Assembly: GCF_009696045.1 (NCBI RefSeq)
Contig: NZ_VUMT01000003.1
Span: 62,001-126,000, forward strand
Direction: 5' to 3'
DNA length: 64,000 nt
Origin: Velocimicrobium porci
GTDB taxonomy: Bacteria > Bacillota > Clostridia > Lachnospirales > Lachnospiraceae
Made by a program: the position numbers and the translations under genes. The notes beneath the pieces were generated by a model. It made no database searches. It was not told the origin of the DNA and saw only the letters and a program-made list of their open reading frames with translations. Below, piece by piece: positions 35,399 to 46,579 of the stretch. Within the stretch, counting starts at the first letter, position 1. Every line of letters starts with the position of its first letter.

Positions 35399-35462
35399 AA
35401 ACCTCCATGTCTGGTTATTATATACATTGTTAGTATATATTCTTACCAAACCATGGAGGTTT
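35399..35462 (-). promoter_or_regulatory. Hairpin that pairs with the ribosome site after atpC
   Basis: On the minus strand AAACCTCCATG, then GTTTGGT, pairs with ACCAGA, then CATGGAGGTTT (about 17 pairs with one bulge), and the loop itself has ATATAC/GTATAT pairing. The right arm is the ribosome site of the gene starting at 35394 and is followed by TTTTATC. It could end the atp operon, block translation of the next gene, or both. Confidence 0.65.
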
Positions 35463-35474
35463 ATTCGAACTACT

Positions 35475-35888
35475 TTATTTTGAATATTTTTGTGCCAAAT
35501 CAATACGAATCAATGATTTACGCAATGCTAATTCTGCACGCATCTCATCAATTTCTCCGTCGCCACTCTTAAGTCTTCGTTCAGCACGAATTTTAGCTTC
35601 CTCCGCACGATGAACATCAATTTCATCTGGCCATTCACAGGATTCAGCCAAAATAACAACTTTGTCGCCTAATATTTCAACAAATCCATCATGAAGTGCT
35701 GCTTCTTTCACTTCATCTCCATTGATAATACGCATAACTCCTGGTGAGATTACTGCTGTCAACGGAATATGACCAGCTAAAACACCGATTTCTCCCTCGG
35801 TTGTTTTTAACTCCAGCATTTCTGCATCTCCGTTAAAAAATTGACGTTCTGGGCATATGACCTGAACATTAAATAATTTTTCTGCCAA
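35475..35888 (-). CDS. atpC: F1 ATP synthase epsilon subunit
   Basis: 137 residues. N-terminal beta-sandwich (FNVQVICPERQFFNGDAEML, GEIGVLAGHIPLTAVISPG) and a C-terminal helical hairpin (AEEAKIRAERRLKSGDGEID). Part of the rotor stalk; its C-terminal helices can inhibit ATP hydrolysis. The start is TTG 35888: GGAGGG lies six bases upstream and no ATG is available at the N-terminus. Last gene of the operon, 11 bases after atpD. Confidence 0.95.
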   Translation of the reverse strand: MAEKLFNVQVICPERQFFNGDAEMLELKTTEGEIGVLAGHIPLTAVISPGVMRIINGDEVKEAALHDGFVEILGDKVVILAESCEWPDEIDVHRAEEAKIRAERRLKSGDGEIDEMRAELALRKSLIRIDLAQKYSK

Positions 35889-35899
35889 TAGAATCCCTC

Positions 35900-37315
<1,416 letters not shown>

Positions 37316-37339
37316 TTAATTTATAATTTGTCTTACATA

Positions 37340-38203
37340 TTAGTTGATAGCTGAAGCACCAGCAACAATTTCTGTAAGCTCTTGTGTAATGGAGCTTTGT
37401 CTTGCTCTATTATATTTCAATGATAAATCTGCAATCATATCCTCTGCATTATTTGTAGCATTATCCATGGCCTGCATTCTGGCACCATTTTCACTGGCAA
37501 ATGCCTCAACTAATGCGCCAAAAATTTGTCCATTAATATATTTTGGAATGATTTGCTCTAATACTTCCTCTGCTGCAGGTTCATAATTCATCAAAGTCAA
37601 CTGTTCCGCTGACGTCTCTCCATCTTTTTCTTCTGCCGGTGTAAATGGCAGAAGCTTAGTAAGTGTTGGAATATGAACTACCGTATTCTTAAATATTGTA
37701 TACGCAATATAGATTTCGCCTACCTCATCATTAGAGAAAGCATCTAATACGGCTCTTCCGATTTCAGCTGCATCACTGTACAAAGGTGCATTCATGACTT
37801 CTGAATAATCTGCCCGAATGTCATAGCCTAATCTTGCTAACGTATCTTTTCCTTTTCGACCTACCGCATATACGATAATGTCCTCTTTTGGAATATCTCC
37901 TTTTGTAAGAAGCTTTACTACGTTGGCATTATAGCCCCCTGCAAGACCTCTGTTTGAAGTAACAACAATGATAGCTTTCTTCTTCGAAGTTCCTCCTGAC
38001 AGCATTGGATGTGATATATTACCGGACTTCTTAAGCATCGTATTAATCGCATCATACAAATGTTCAAAATATGGTTTTGATTCCTCTGCATTTGTTTTTG
38101 CTTTCTGAAGCTTAACAGTAGATACCAGTTTCATAGCCTTGGTAATCTGTCCGGTGCTTTGAATACTTCCTTTACGCCTTTTGATATCTCTCATTGAGGC
38201 CAT
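37340..38203 (-). CDS. atpG: F1 ATP synthase gamma subunit
   Basis: 287 residues. N-terminal long helix MRDIKRRKGSIQSTGQITKA and the conserved C-terminal helix with NATNNAEDMI and YNRARQSSITQELTEIVAGA. The central Rossmann-like part has VVTSNRGLAGGYN. Forms the rotating shaft inside the alpha3-beta3 ring and joins it to the c ring. Between atpA (14 bases) and atpD (42 bases). Confidence 0.97.
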   Translation of the reverse strand: MASMRDIKRRKGSIQSTGQITKAMKLVSTVKLQKAKTNAEESKPYFEHLYDAINTMLKKSGNISHPMLSGGTSKKKAIIVVTSNRGLAGGYNANVVKLLTKGDIPKEDIIVYAVGRKGKDTLARLGYDIRADYSEVMNAPLYSDAAEIGRAVLDAFSNDEVGEIYIAYTIFKNTVVHIPTLTKLLPFTPAEEKDGETSAEQLTLMNYEPAAEEVLEQIIPKYINGQIFGALVEAFASENGARMQAMDNATNNAEDMIADLSLKYNRARQSSITQELTEIVAGASAIN

Positions 38204-38217
38204 CGTATCACACCTCT

Positions 38218-39732
<1,515 letters not shown>

Positions 39733-39770
39733 TCACTTGCACCTTCTTTCTTCTTTAATAAAAAGCCTTA

Positions 39771-40319
39771 TTACTGAAGTTGTATTTTGGACAAATCCTT
39801 CGCCATCATAGATAACTTAGTACGGATACTGCTGTCCACAACTCTATCGCCAATACGGATAATTAGCCCACCAATCAGAGCTTTATCCACATTATAATGC
39901 ATCTCAAACTGTACATATTTTGTAACTTGGAGAAGTCTGCTTTCTATGTCTTTCTTCTGCTGGTCATTAAGTTCTGTTGCTGAAGTTACATACGCTACTC
40001 CGATATTTTTATATTCTCTGACTTCATCTAAGAAATACTGGAATATCTCATTCATATCGTTATAACGTCCTTTATTAACGATTATAACTAAGAAACCAAC
40101 AATTGTATCAGAGAAATTACCCTTAAAGATATTCTCGATTACACTTACCTTTTCTTCTCTCGTTATCTTAGGATGATTAAGGAGCTTCGAAAGTTCCTCA
40201 TTTTGAGCAAATGCATCTAAAACCGCACTAGCTTCTTTAGCAACTTCATCTAATGTATTCTCTTCCATTGCCAGCTTAAACAGCGCTTCGCCATAGGTTT
40301 TAGAAACTAATTTTGCCAT
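39771..40319 (-). CDS. atpH: ATP synthase delta subunit
   Basis: 182 residues. OSCP/delta family: SKTYGEALFKLAMEE at the N-terminus, then LLNHPKITREEKVSVIENIF and the C-terminal strand region LIGGLIIRIGDRVVDSSIRTKL. Binds the top of alpha and the b dimer, forming the stator. It overlaps the end of atpF by 13 bases, indicating coupled translation. Confidence 0.95.
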   Translation of the reverse strand: MAKLVSKTYGEALFKLAMEENTLDEVAKEASAVLDAFAQNEELSKLLNHPKITREEKVSVIENIFKGNFSDTIVGFLVIIVNKGRYNDMNEIFQYFLDEVREYKNIGVAYVTSATELNDQQKKDIESRLLQVTKYVQFEMHYNVDKALIGGLIIRIGDRVVDSSIRTKLSMMAKDLSKIQLQ

Positions 40320-40855
40320 GTCTTATCACCCATCTCTTTTAAAGTGTTTTCAATTAACTCAGCCTGCTGTTTTTCATCCATAGAAGCAGCAACAACTTTT
40401 CCTGCCATTAAAGATGCAAGAGAAATCATTTCTTGTTTTACTTCATCTTTAACTTTACTCTTTTCGAGTTCAACTTCTTTGTTTGCTCTGTCAACGATAC
40501 GGGCAGCTTCTTCTTTTGCACTGCCTACAATATCATTTTCTTTCTTAAGAGCTTTTTTACGAGATTCACTTAAAATAGCCTCGGCTTCTTTATTAACCTC
40601 GCTGATTTTCTTTGTATATTCTGCTTTTAAATTAACAGCGTCTGTTTTTTCTTTTTCAGCAAATTCCATTTCATCTTGGATTCTCTGCTGTCTTTTCTTT
40701 AAAAATTCTCTAGCTGGATTAAATAACAAATAGGATAATGCTGTGAATAATACAAATACAGCAATTAATTCAATGCATGTGTCTACCAGCAATTGCAAGT
40801 CCAGACCAAATAGTCTGTCAACGCCGTCAATTGACGTTGTTAAAAATACGTTCAC
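40307..40855 (-). CDS. atpF: ATP synthase b subunit
   Basis: 182 residues. One N-terminal membrane helix (about 19-42, LLVDTCIELIAVFVLFTALSY) followed by a long charged coiled coil (REFLKKRQQRIQDEMEFAEK onwards) that forms the outer stalk. Start is GTG 40855 with AAAGGAGGCCGTAAA directly upstream; no ATG is available near. Only one b gene is present, as in non-photosynthetic bacteria, so a homodimer is expected. Overlaps atpH at its 3' end. Confidence 0.95.
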   Translation of the reverse strand: MNVFLTTSIDGVDRLFGLDLQLLVDTCIELIAVFVLFTALSYLLFNPAREFLKKRQQRIQDEMEFAEKEKTDAVNLKAEYTKKISEVNKEAEAILSESRKKALKKENDIVGSAKEEAARIVDRANKEVELEKSKVKDEVKQEMISLASLMAGKVVAASMDEKQQAELIENTLKEMGDKTWQN

Positions 40856-40901
40856 TTTACGGCCTCCTTTCGTCGCTTTGTTGTCTTAACGCAGCGATAA
40901 A

Positions 40902-41189
<288 letters not shown>

Positions 41190-41196
41190 TTATTTT

Positions 41197-41970
41197 TTAT
41201 TGCGCTGCTTCGTCACCGATAGCATCTGCAACAAATACCATGGTTAACATAAGAAATACGAATGTCTGGATTGCTCCAGAGAATAAATCCAGATATGCGT
41301 GTAACGCTGCTGGCCATACGAGGGTTAATGCTTTTGGAATTAATCCATATACTAAGGAAAGCATAACCGTACCTGATAAAATATTACCAAACAAACGTAG
41401 TGACATTGAAATTGGTGTTGCAAATTCACTAATCAGGTTAATTGGGAAGAATAAGAAAAATGGTTCAAATAATGCTTTGATTTTGCCCATTTTCTGATGC
41501 TTAAACCCATTAAACTGAATCATAACCCATGTAATGAGGGCCAACGGAAATGTTACACCAAAATCGGCTGTTGGTGGTCTAAGACCAAACAAACCTGAAA
41601 TGTTGGATACCAAAATAAATGCACCCAATGTACCAATATAATTGGCAAACTTTGGTCCATATTTTGCTCCCATGTTAGAAATAACAAGATTATCTATCAT
41701 TTCCACTATCATTTCAACAAAATTTAAAAATGGACCTGGTACTTTATTAGGATCCGCATTCTTAATCGCCCGGTTTGCAAAAATTGCAAAGATAATCAGC
41801 ACAGCCATAACAATTAGTATGGATATATGCGTTGTTGTGATATACAACTCCTGACCAAATAAATGGTATTTCGCATATCCCTGCGCACCCAGGCTTACGT
41901 CGCTGTCTGCACGAATGAGATTGATACCGCCAGGTATTCCCCTCGCCATTAAAGCGATTCCTTGATTCAC
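41197..41970 (-). CDS. atpB: ATP synthase a subunit
   Basis: 257 residues, five to six membrane helices. The stator Arg is in MSLRLFGNILSG (helix 4/5), and the C-terminal AIQTFVFLMLTMVFVADAI is typical. With the c ring it forms the ion path. Start is GTG 41970: AAGGAAGGTGAGAAT lies just upstream; ATG 41949 is in frame but has a poor site. It starts four bases after atpI ends. Confidence 0.95.
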   Translation of the reverse strand: MNQGIALMARGIPGGINLIRADSDVSLGAQGYAKYHLFGQELYITTTHISILIVMAVLIIFAIFANRAIKNADPNKVPGPFLNFVEMIVEMIDNLVISNMGAKYGPKFANYIGTLGAFILVSNISGLFGLRPPTADFGVTFPLALITWVMIQFNGFKHQKMGKIKALFEPFFLFFPINLISEFATPISMSLRLFGNILSGTVMLSLVYGLIPKALTLVWPAALHAYLDLFSGAIQTFVFLMLTMVFVADAIGDEAAQ

Positions 41971-41974
41971 ATTC

Positions 41975-42376
41975 TCACCTTCCTTTATAAAGCAATTTGC
42001 TTGTTATTCCCTTATGAATAAATGGCTGGATATAGGCTGATATTTTTAATGTCAATATTCCCAAAACAACACCAACCAGATTCAACCAGTCGGATAAATA
42101 TAGCGCTATAACCACAGCCAGAATCATAATCATCATCCGGATTGCAGTCATCTTCCGAGCGTGCTTAATCGCACCATCTTCTTCTAAATCCAATGTTTTT
42201 TCTAATGATTTAAACATATGAATTGCAAGAATAAGTGCTACCACACCTCCATAGCATACACCTGCAATAAAAACACCACTTCCCTTGGTTGCAGCTCCTC
42301 CAATTAAGCAAATAATAAAGGATAGCCCTACAATACCAATAAGAAGATCCCAAAAGGTTTCCTTTTCTTCCCTCAT
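41975..42376 (-). CDS. atpI: ATP synthase I-type assembly protein
   Basis: 133 residues from ATG 42376 (GGGAGGATGTC upstream); a TTG at 42397 would only add seven residues. Four membrane helices with the AtpI-type spacing, including FIAGVCYGGVVALILAIHMF and a basic end. AtpI helps assemble the c ring and is dispensable in some species. Sequence is poorly conserved in this family, so the call rests largely on topology and place before atpB. Confidence 0.8.
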   Translation of the reverse strand: MREEKETFWDLLIGIVGLSFIICLIGGAATKGSGVFIAGVCYGGVVALILAIHMFKSLEKTLDLEEDGAIKHARKMTAIRMMIMILAVVIALYLSDWLNLVGVVLGILTLKISAYIQPFIHKGITSKLLYKGR

Positions 42377-42393
42377 GACATCCTCCCATCTCT

Positions 42394-42702
42394 TCAATCT
42401 TTATAACGCTCATTATCATCTGAGCATGTTTCCCTTTGCTTCTTTAAATCATCAAAGTATTTTTGTTGTGCCTCTTCTTCTTTTAAATCCCTCAAATAAA
42501 AATTTTTTGTTATAATATACACACTGCGAAAAGCTGCACATACACCTAGTACAATAAAAATAATGAACCAATACTGAGTGTTCAGCCACTTATCCAGCTG
42601 ATAGCCGATAAAAGCACTTAAAAAGATTGGTGTCATCATTGTAATACCAATCTGTGATATCATCATAATGGCACGCCAGATTTTTTTATCTTCTCGTTTC
42701 AT
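42394..42702 (-). CDS. atpZ: AtpZ/AtpI-like small membrane protein
   Basis: 102 residues, two membrane helices (about 12-32 and 42-64) linked by GYQLDKWLNTQY, the AtpZ pattern (GxxLDxW). The C-terminus is charged and acidic. AtpZ with AtpI has been linked to divalent-cation transport and to synthase assembly. First gene of the atp operon; its ATG has GAGGTACAGC upstream and lies about 36 bases after the predicted RNA start. Confidence 0.8.
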   Translation of the reverse strand: MKREDKKIWRAIMMISQIGITMMTPIFLSAFIGYQLDKWLNTQYWFIIFIVLGVCAAFRSVYIITKNFYLRDLKEEEAQQKYFDDLKKQRETCSDDNERYKD

Positions 42703-42744
42703 GCTGTACCTCTGAAATTCTGTATTTTTAGTACTAATAATAAC

Positions 42745-42773
42745 ATTATATACACTTTATCGTAAAATGTCCA
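42745..42773 (-). promoter_or_regulatory. Promoter of the atp operon
   Basis: On the minus strand TGGACA (plus 42768-42773; 5 of 6 to TTGACA), 17-base spacer, TATAAT (plus 42745-42750). The leader is about 36 bases. It is the only strong promoter in front of the ten-gene operon. Confidence 0.75.
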
Positions 42774-43207
42774 CAATTATACATACAAAAAAAGAAATTA
42801 ATTTTTATGAAGTCACAATGTATAATTAAAAAATATTATTAAAAGTATCTCAAAATTTAATAAAATTATCAATAAATTAATAAATATTATTATTCATTAA
42901 ATTTAGCTAACAATCTTTTGTTTTTTTGAATGATTTCATTTCTTTTTTAACAAAAAATGATTTTTTCTTATTATTTTATCACAGATACAAGTTTCTTTGT
43001 TATCTTTTTTCAAAAAACTAATATTGAACCAGCTATGCTTCTGAATAATTATACATTTTACTTTTACCACTTTTATACCCTATTAAAAACTTATATTCTA
43101 TATTAATCCCATAATTACAATCCTATATTCGAAAAAATTTTTCTTTCTTAGATTTTATTTGGTGTATTTTCATTACATTTTCCCTTTTTATTTTTTTCTT
43201 CTCATGA
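42774..43207. other. AT-rich gap between the atp promoter and the DUF402 gene
   Basis: About 430 bases, nearly all A and T, with many homopolymer runs (for example AACAAAAAATGATTTTTTC around 42950). I see no ORF with a ribosome site and no strong hairpin. It probably only separates two divergent units. Confidence 0.5.
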
Positions 43208-43213
43208 TATAAT
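43208..43213 (+). promoter_or_regulatory. Extended -10 promoter of the DUF402 gene
   Basis: TGA-TATAAT, extended -10 form, 44 bases before the start. No -35 match (TTTTTA). Confidence 0.5.
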
Positions 43214-43256
43214 AGGAAAAATAACAATCTGGCTAATTCAAAAGGGAGGAATTTTT

Positions 43257-43739
43257 ATGAATATAAAACCTCAGCTCTACCGTAAACGTTATTATCCGGA
43301 AGAAACGATACACTTAAAAGACGATAAAATACTTTCTCTAACAGAAAATATTATTATTACTTCTTGGAATACTCTGAAACCTAGAAAAGATTTTAGCCAC
43401 GGATACTCCGCTTATTTTTTGAATGAAAGCTTTAAAGTGAGTAAAATACTGGATTCTAACAATCAGCTTGTATACTGGTATTGTGATATTATAAGAACAC
43501 AATATAACGCTGTCGAAAATAGTTATATTTTTGAAGATTTGCTTGCTGATGTATTAGTCTATGAAAATGGTACTGTAAAAGTAGTCGATTTAGATGAAAT
43601 CAGTGACCTCATTGACCAGGATAAAATCACCAAAGAAACCGTTTCCTTGGCTTTACGGACTTTAGATAAACTTTTGAATCTCATTTATACGAATCAGTTT
43701 TATAAATTACAGGAAATAATTGAAAAATTTGTATTATAA
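43257..43739 (+). CDS. DUF402 family protein
   Basis: 160 residues. DUF402 landmarks: KILDSNNQLVYWYCDIIR, then YIFEDLLADVLVYENGTVKV and DLDEISDLIDQDKIT. Known: the domain occurs in nucleoside-phosphate phosphatases (the Ntdp type) and in FAU-1-like RNA-binding proteins; single-domain clostridial members are uncharacterised. Start follows AAAGGGAGGAATTTTT. It stands alone between the atp operon and the tyrosine phosphatase gene. Confidence 0.8.
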   Translation: MNIKPQLYRKRYYPEETIHLKDDKILSLTENIIITSWNTLKPRKDFSHGYSAYFLNESFKVSKILDSNNQLVYWYCDIIRTQYNAVENSYIFEDLLADVLVYENGTVKVVDLDEISDLIDQDKITKETVSLALRTLDKLLNLIYTNQFYKLQEIIEKFVL

Positions 43740-43782
43740 TTGAAAAAAAGGGGGGCACTTATATCTGATATTGGGCAACATA

Positions 43783-43823
43783 AAAAGCAGTTGCACACTA
43801 AATAATTAGTGTGCAGCTCCCTG
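43783..43823 (-). terminator. Terminator for the tsaC-phosphatase unit
   Basis: On the minus strand GCTGCACACTAA pairs with TTAGTGTGCA-ACTGC (9-bp perfect core GCACACTAA / TTAGTGTGC, loop 4), followed by TTTTTATG. A related sequence forms the terminator at 52745. Confidence 0.8.
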
Positions 43824-43938
43824 CGTATAAAATAAGAATTTAATTTTTTATTTTCTTCTTTCTCGTGCAAGACGATAAGTATTGATAAGTAACAAATATA
43901 TAAATGTAGCTGTATAAAATAACAAAGATCTTTTTATA

Positions 43939-44427
43939 TCAATTTTTCTGTTCTTCTGCAAGTGAAGCTGCTTCATCATTCAATTTCAAAACTGTTTTTT
44001 TTATCAACCTTGAAAGTTCTCCAAAGCAATTTTCGTAATCCATTAAATCACCCCCATAAGGGTCTACAACATCGCCCTCTTCACCGGCGAATTCTTTAAT
44101 GGAATAAACTTGCTCTAATGGACCATATTCTTCCAAAATCTTTGCTTTATGACCTTCTGTCATGGTTAATACCAATGTTTTGTCACTGATATCCTCTCGT
44201 GTCAGTTGTGTTGCCATATGATTTGCCAAATTCATATCATGATTTTTTAATACTAATTCAGCTTTAGGATTGGATGGTTCTGGAAACAAAACAACAATTC
44301 CTCTTGAACAAGCTTCAATGCCCAAATCATAAGAAAGATTTCTAAATATTACCTCTGCCATAGGACTTCTGCAAGTATTTCCCGTACAAACAAATAACAC
44401 TTTATCGTATTTTCGATTTTCTTCCAT
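43939..44427 (-). CDS. Low-molecular-weight protein tyrosine phosphatase
   Basis: 162 residues. N-terminal P-loop CTGNTCRSPM (CX5R) and the general-acid Asp in VVDPYGGD. Arsenate-reductase-like relatives share the fold, but the DPYG loop supports phosphatase. In Bacillus the YwlE homologue removes phosphate from arginine residues (partner McsB) and its gene also lies near ywlC; the Thr at the residue after the CX5R-flanking Gly decides arginine specificity there, and here CTGNTC has that Thr. So protein-arginine phosphatase is a fair possibility. Cotranscribed with the tsaC-like gene, 12 bases apart. The TGA stop is followed in frame by 32 more open codons. Confidence 0.88.
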   Translation of the reverse strand: MEENRKYDKVLFVCTGNTCRSPMAEVIFRNLSYDLGIEACSRGIVVLFPEPSNPKAELVLKNHDMNLANHMATQLTREDISDKTLVLTMTEGHKAKILEEYGPLEQVYSIKEFAGEEGDVVDPYGGDLMDYENCFGELSRLIKKTVLKLNDEAASLAEEQKN

Positions 44428-44439
44428 AAAACCCCTCCT

Positions 44440-45495
44440 TTAAACTGTTATAACCTGATAGCCTGCTGCCTTTAAAAGCCGATTCATAATTGCGTTCCCC
44501 AATTGACCTGATGTAAAACCTTCTGAATAAATATATTCAACCTGCATATCATCAAAGTCACGCAATACCCGATACAAACCTTGTGCTATCTCAGCTTCAT
44601 TCTTTCTGGATCCAACTACAACAACATTTCCTGCCTTATATCGGTCTTTTGTTTCTTCCGTTGCTATGATTCCGACTTTTACTCCCTCTTTTTCTTTCTC
44701 CCCCGCAATCCTGTTGATTGCATCGACTACCTTTTCTATATCTCCTTCATATATTGTAAGATCACCTTTGGGCGCATAATGTTTGTACTTCATGCCAGGT
44801 GCTTTCGGTTTAAAGTTCTTATCTATATTCTTAGAAAGAATTGCTTTATCAATCTCAACTTTTCCTACAACCTCTTCCAACATTGCTTTTGTTATATATC
44901 CCGGTCGAAGAATTACTGGAATTTCACTTGTCATATCTACAATCGTAGATTCAATTCCTATTCCAACAGCACCACCATCAATAATCATCTCAATTTTACC
45001 ATCCATATCCTCCATTACGTGTTTTGCCAATGTAGGACTTGGTCTTCCTGATGTATTGGCACTTGGTGCCGCAATTGCGATATTCGATTCCCGAATCAAT
45101 GCTAAAGCAATTGGATGATTTGGCATACGAATTGCAACTGTATTCAAACCACCAGTAGTGCCTAGTGGTACCTTTTCACTTTTTTGAAAAATCATGGTTA
45201 AAGGTCCTGGCCAAAACTTATCTGCCAGTAATTTTGCTTTTTCCGGAATTTCTGTAACCAGTTTTCCCAACATATCCATATCCGCAATATGAATGATAAG
45301 TGGATTGTCTGATGGACGCCCTTTTGCCTGATAAATTTTTTTAGCAGCATCCTCTCTTAATCCATCGCCTCCTAATCCATATACAGTTTCCGTAGGAAAA
45401 GCAACCAAACCGCCATTTTTTAAAATTTGGGCAGCCTCTTTCATGTCTTCTAATTTAACTTGTTCTTTATCTATTACTTGTATTTTTGTATTCAT
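44440..45495 (-). CDS. Threonylcarbamoyl-AMP synthase (Sua5/YwlC type)
   Basis: 351 residues from ATG 45495; the frame extends to 45633, but that part holds a promoter. The YrdC domain (about 15-200) has GGLVAFPTETVYGLGGDG, KGRPSDNPLIIHI, FWPGPLTMIF and IAAPSANTSGRPSP, followed by a C-terminal Sua5 domain (220-351) with YKHYAPKGDLTIY. Makes threonylcarbamoyl-AMP for the t6A modification of ANN-reading tRNAs. TATAAT (plus 45503-45508) lies seven bases before the ATG, so the RNA may be leaderless. First gene of a two-gene unit. Confidence 0.93.
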   Translation of the reverse strand: MNTKIQVIDKEQVKLEDMKEAAQILKNGGLVAFPTETVYGLGGDGLREDAAKKIYQAKGRPSDNPLIIHIADMDMLGKLVTEIPEKAKLLADKFWPGPLTMIFQKSEKVPLGTTGGLNTVAIRMPNHPIALALIRESNIAIAAPSANTSGRPSPTLAKHVMEDMDGKIEMIIDGGAVGIGIESTIVDMTSEIPVILRPGYITKAMLEEVVGKVEIDKAILSKNIDKNFKPKAPGMKYKHYAPKGDLTIYEGDIEKVVDAINRIAGEKEKEGVKVGIIATEETKDRYKAGNVVVVGSRKNEAEIAQGLYRVLRDFDDMQVEYIYSEGFTSGQLGNAIMNRLLKAAGYQVITV

Positions 45496-45502
45496 GGTGA
45501 TG

Positions 45503-45531
45503 ATTATACCACTAATAGAAATCGTTTGCAA
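45503..45531 (-). promoter_or_regulatory. Promoter abutting the tsaC-like start codon
   Basis: On the minus strand TTGCAA (plus 45526-45531), 17-base spacer, TATAAT (plus 45503-45508). The start of RNA should fall at or within a base or two of the ATG at 45495, and no ribosome site exists in CATCACC. Confidence 0.6.
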
Positions 45532-45674
45532 ATTTGCATCATATAAGACAAACAACTGCAATTTTTTATTTTCTATATTGTCTGCATGAACTACAACATA
45601 AAACATAACTACTCTATCATATTTCCACACCAATTCTGCATATACTAAAAAAACAGTTTCTTTTGGAGAATGCT

Positions 45675-46376
45675 ATGTCAAACAGCAAATTAATTGATTA
45701 CCTGTTAGCTATATCCTTTGTCGTTCTTTTTCTAATCTGTATAGGTGTAAAATTCAATTTTATCCAGGCAATCCCTACACAAAAAGAACATACAAACATA
45801 ATCATAATTGATCCCGGTCATGGTGGCTTTGACCCCGGAAAGGTCGATATTGATGAAACAATATTAGAAAAAGACATTAATCTTAGTATTTCTCACATAT
45901 TAAAAAAACAACTCGAAAAAGCAGGATATCATGTGATTATGACACGAACAAAAGATGAAGGACTCTATAATGAAGGCGATTCAAATAAGAAAATAACAGA
46001 TATGCGAAGACGTGTAGAAACAATCAATGAAAGTAATGCCCTCTTAGCAGTCAGTATTCATCAAAACAGTTTTACACAGGCAAGTTCAAAAGGTTCCCAA
46101 GTCTTTTACCATTCTCAATCAGAAGAGGGAAAACTTCTTGCAGAAACAATTCAAGAGCAAATAAAGACCGAACTACAAGATGACAACCACAGAGCTGCCA
46201 AATCAAATAATACTTATTATATGCTTAAAAAAACAACCTGTCCGATTGTTATTGTAGAATGTGGCTTCTTATCAAACCCAGAAGAAGCAACCCTTCTAAC
46301 TACCAAATCTTATCAAAAGAAAATGGCAAAAGGAATCTGTAATGGAATTCTTTCTTATCTAGAGAATAAAAGCTGA
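45675..46376 (+). CDS. cwlD: N-acetylmuramoyl-L-alanine amidase, CwlD type
   Basis: 233 residues from ATG 45675 (GGAG six bases upstream). N-terminal membrane helix (about 8-28), then an Amidase_3 domain: IIIDPGHGGFDPG (zinc His), LEKDINLSISHIL (zinc Glu region), AVSIHQNSF (zinc His) and IVECGFLSNPEEA (catalytic Glu). Size and the opening helix match CwlD, which makes muramic delta-lactam in the spore cortex and so is needed for germination. It is the clearest sporulation marker in the window. Divergent from the tsaC-like gene. Confidence 0.88.
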   Translation: MSNSKLIDYLLAISFVVLFLICIGVKFNFIQAIPTQKEHTNIIIIDPGHGGFDPGKVDIDETILEKDINLSISHILKKQLEKAGYHVIMTRTKDEGLYNEGDSNKKITDMRRRVETINESNALLAVSIHQNSFTQASSKGSQVFYHSQSEEGKLLAETIQEQIKTELQDDNHRAAKSNNTYYMLKKTTCPIVIVECGFLSNPEEATLLTTKSYQKKMAKGICNGILSYLENKS

Positions 46377-46380
46377 GCTG

Positions 46381-46420
46381 CTTTCTTCTAAGTAGCAAGT
46401 TTTTGTTACTTAGAAGAAAG
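46381..46420 (+). terminator. Hairpin after cwlD
   Basis: Perfect 14-bp stem CTTTCTTCTAAGTA / TACTTAGAAGAAAG, 12-base loop, right after the cwlD stop. There is no T-run after it on the plus strand. Confidence 0.6.
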
Positions 46421-46422
46421 AA

Positions 46423-46461
46423 ACTGTCGCTTCATAACCTTCTAGTTATCAAAGCAACAGT
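46423..46461 (-). terminator. Terminator of the 29-codon gene
   Basis: On the minus strand ACTGT-GCTT-ATAAC pairs with GTTAT-AGC-ACAGT (one-base bulges, 6-base loop) and is followed by TTTCTTTCTT. It lies 28 bases after the short gene. Confidence 0.65.
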
Positions 46462-46489
46462 CTTCCATGATTCACATATTTTTTTCCTC

Positions 46490-46579
46490 CTACCCCAGAC
46501 AGTGTTCCTTAATTCCGTCAACACCTGTAATTGTTGCAAGAAGCCCACCTAAAGCGTTAATATATTTTTTTAACTTCAT
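46490..46579 (-). CDS. 29-residue peptide gene, function unknown
   Basis: ATG 46579 to TAG 46490, 29 codons. Ribosome site AAAGGAG eight bases upstream and an intrinsic terminator downstream support real expression. N-terminal residues 1-5 are basic (MKLKK), 6-20 are hydrophobic/small with two Gly (YINALGGLLATITGV), then DGIKEHCLG with the only Cys third from the end. It could form an amphipathic helix. It might be a signal, toxin or bacteriocin-like peptide or a small membrane regulator; no processing or immunity gene is adjacent. Confidence 0.5.
   Translation of the reverse strand: MKLKKYINALGGLLATITGVDGIKEHCLG

Noticed and set aside
43939-43941. TGA of the tyrosine phosphatase as selenocysteine
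   Set aside because: The bases after it are AT-only and form no SECIS-like stem; selenium genes in the window point to the labile cofactor, not to selenocysteine.
45496-45633. N-terminal extension of the threonylcarbamoyl-AMP synthase
   Set aside because: The extra 46 codons cover a good promoter, lack a ribosome site and are not part of the YrdC domain.
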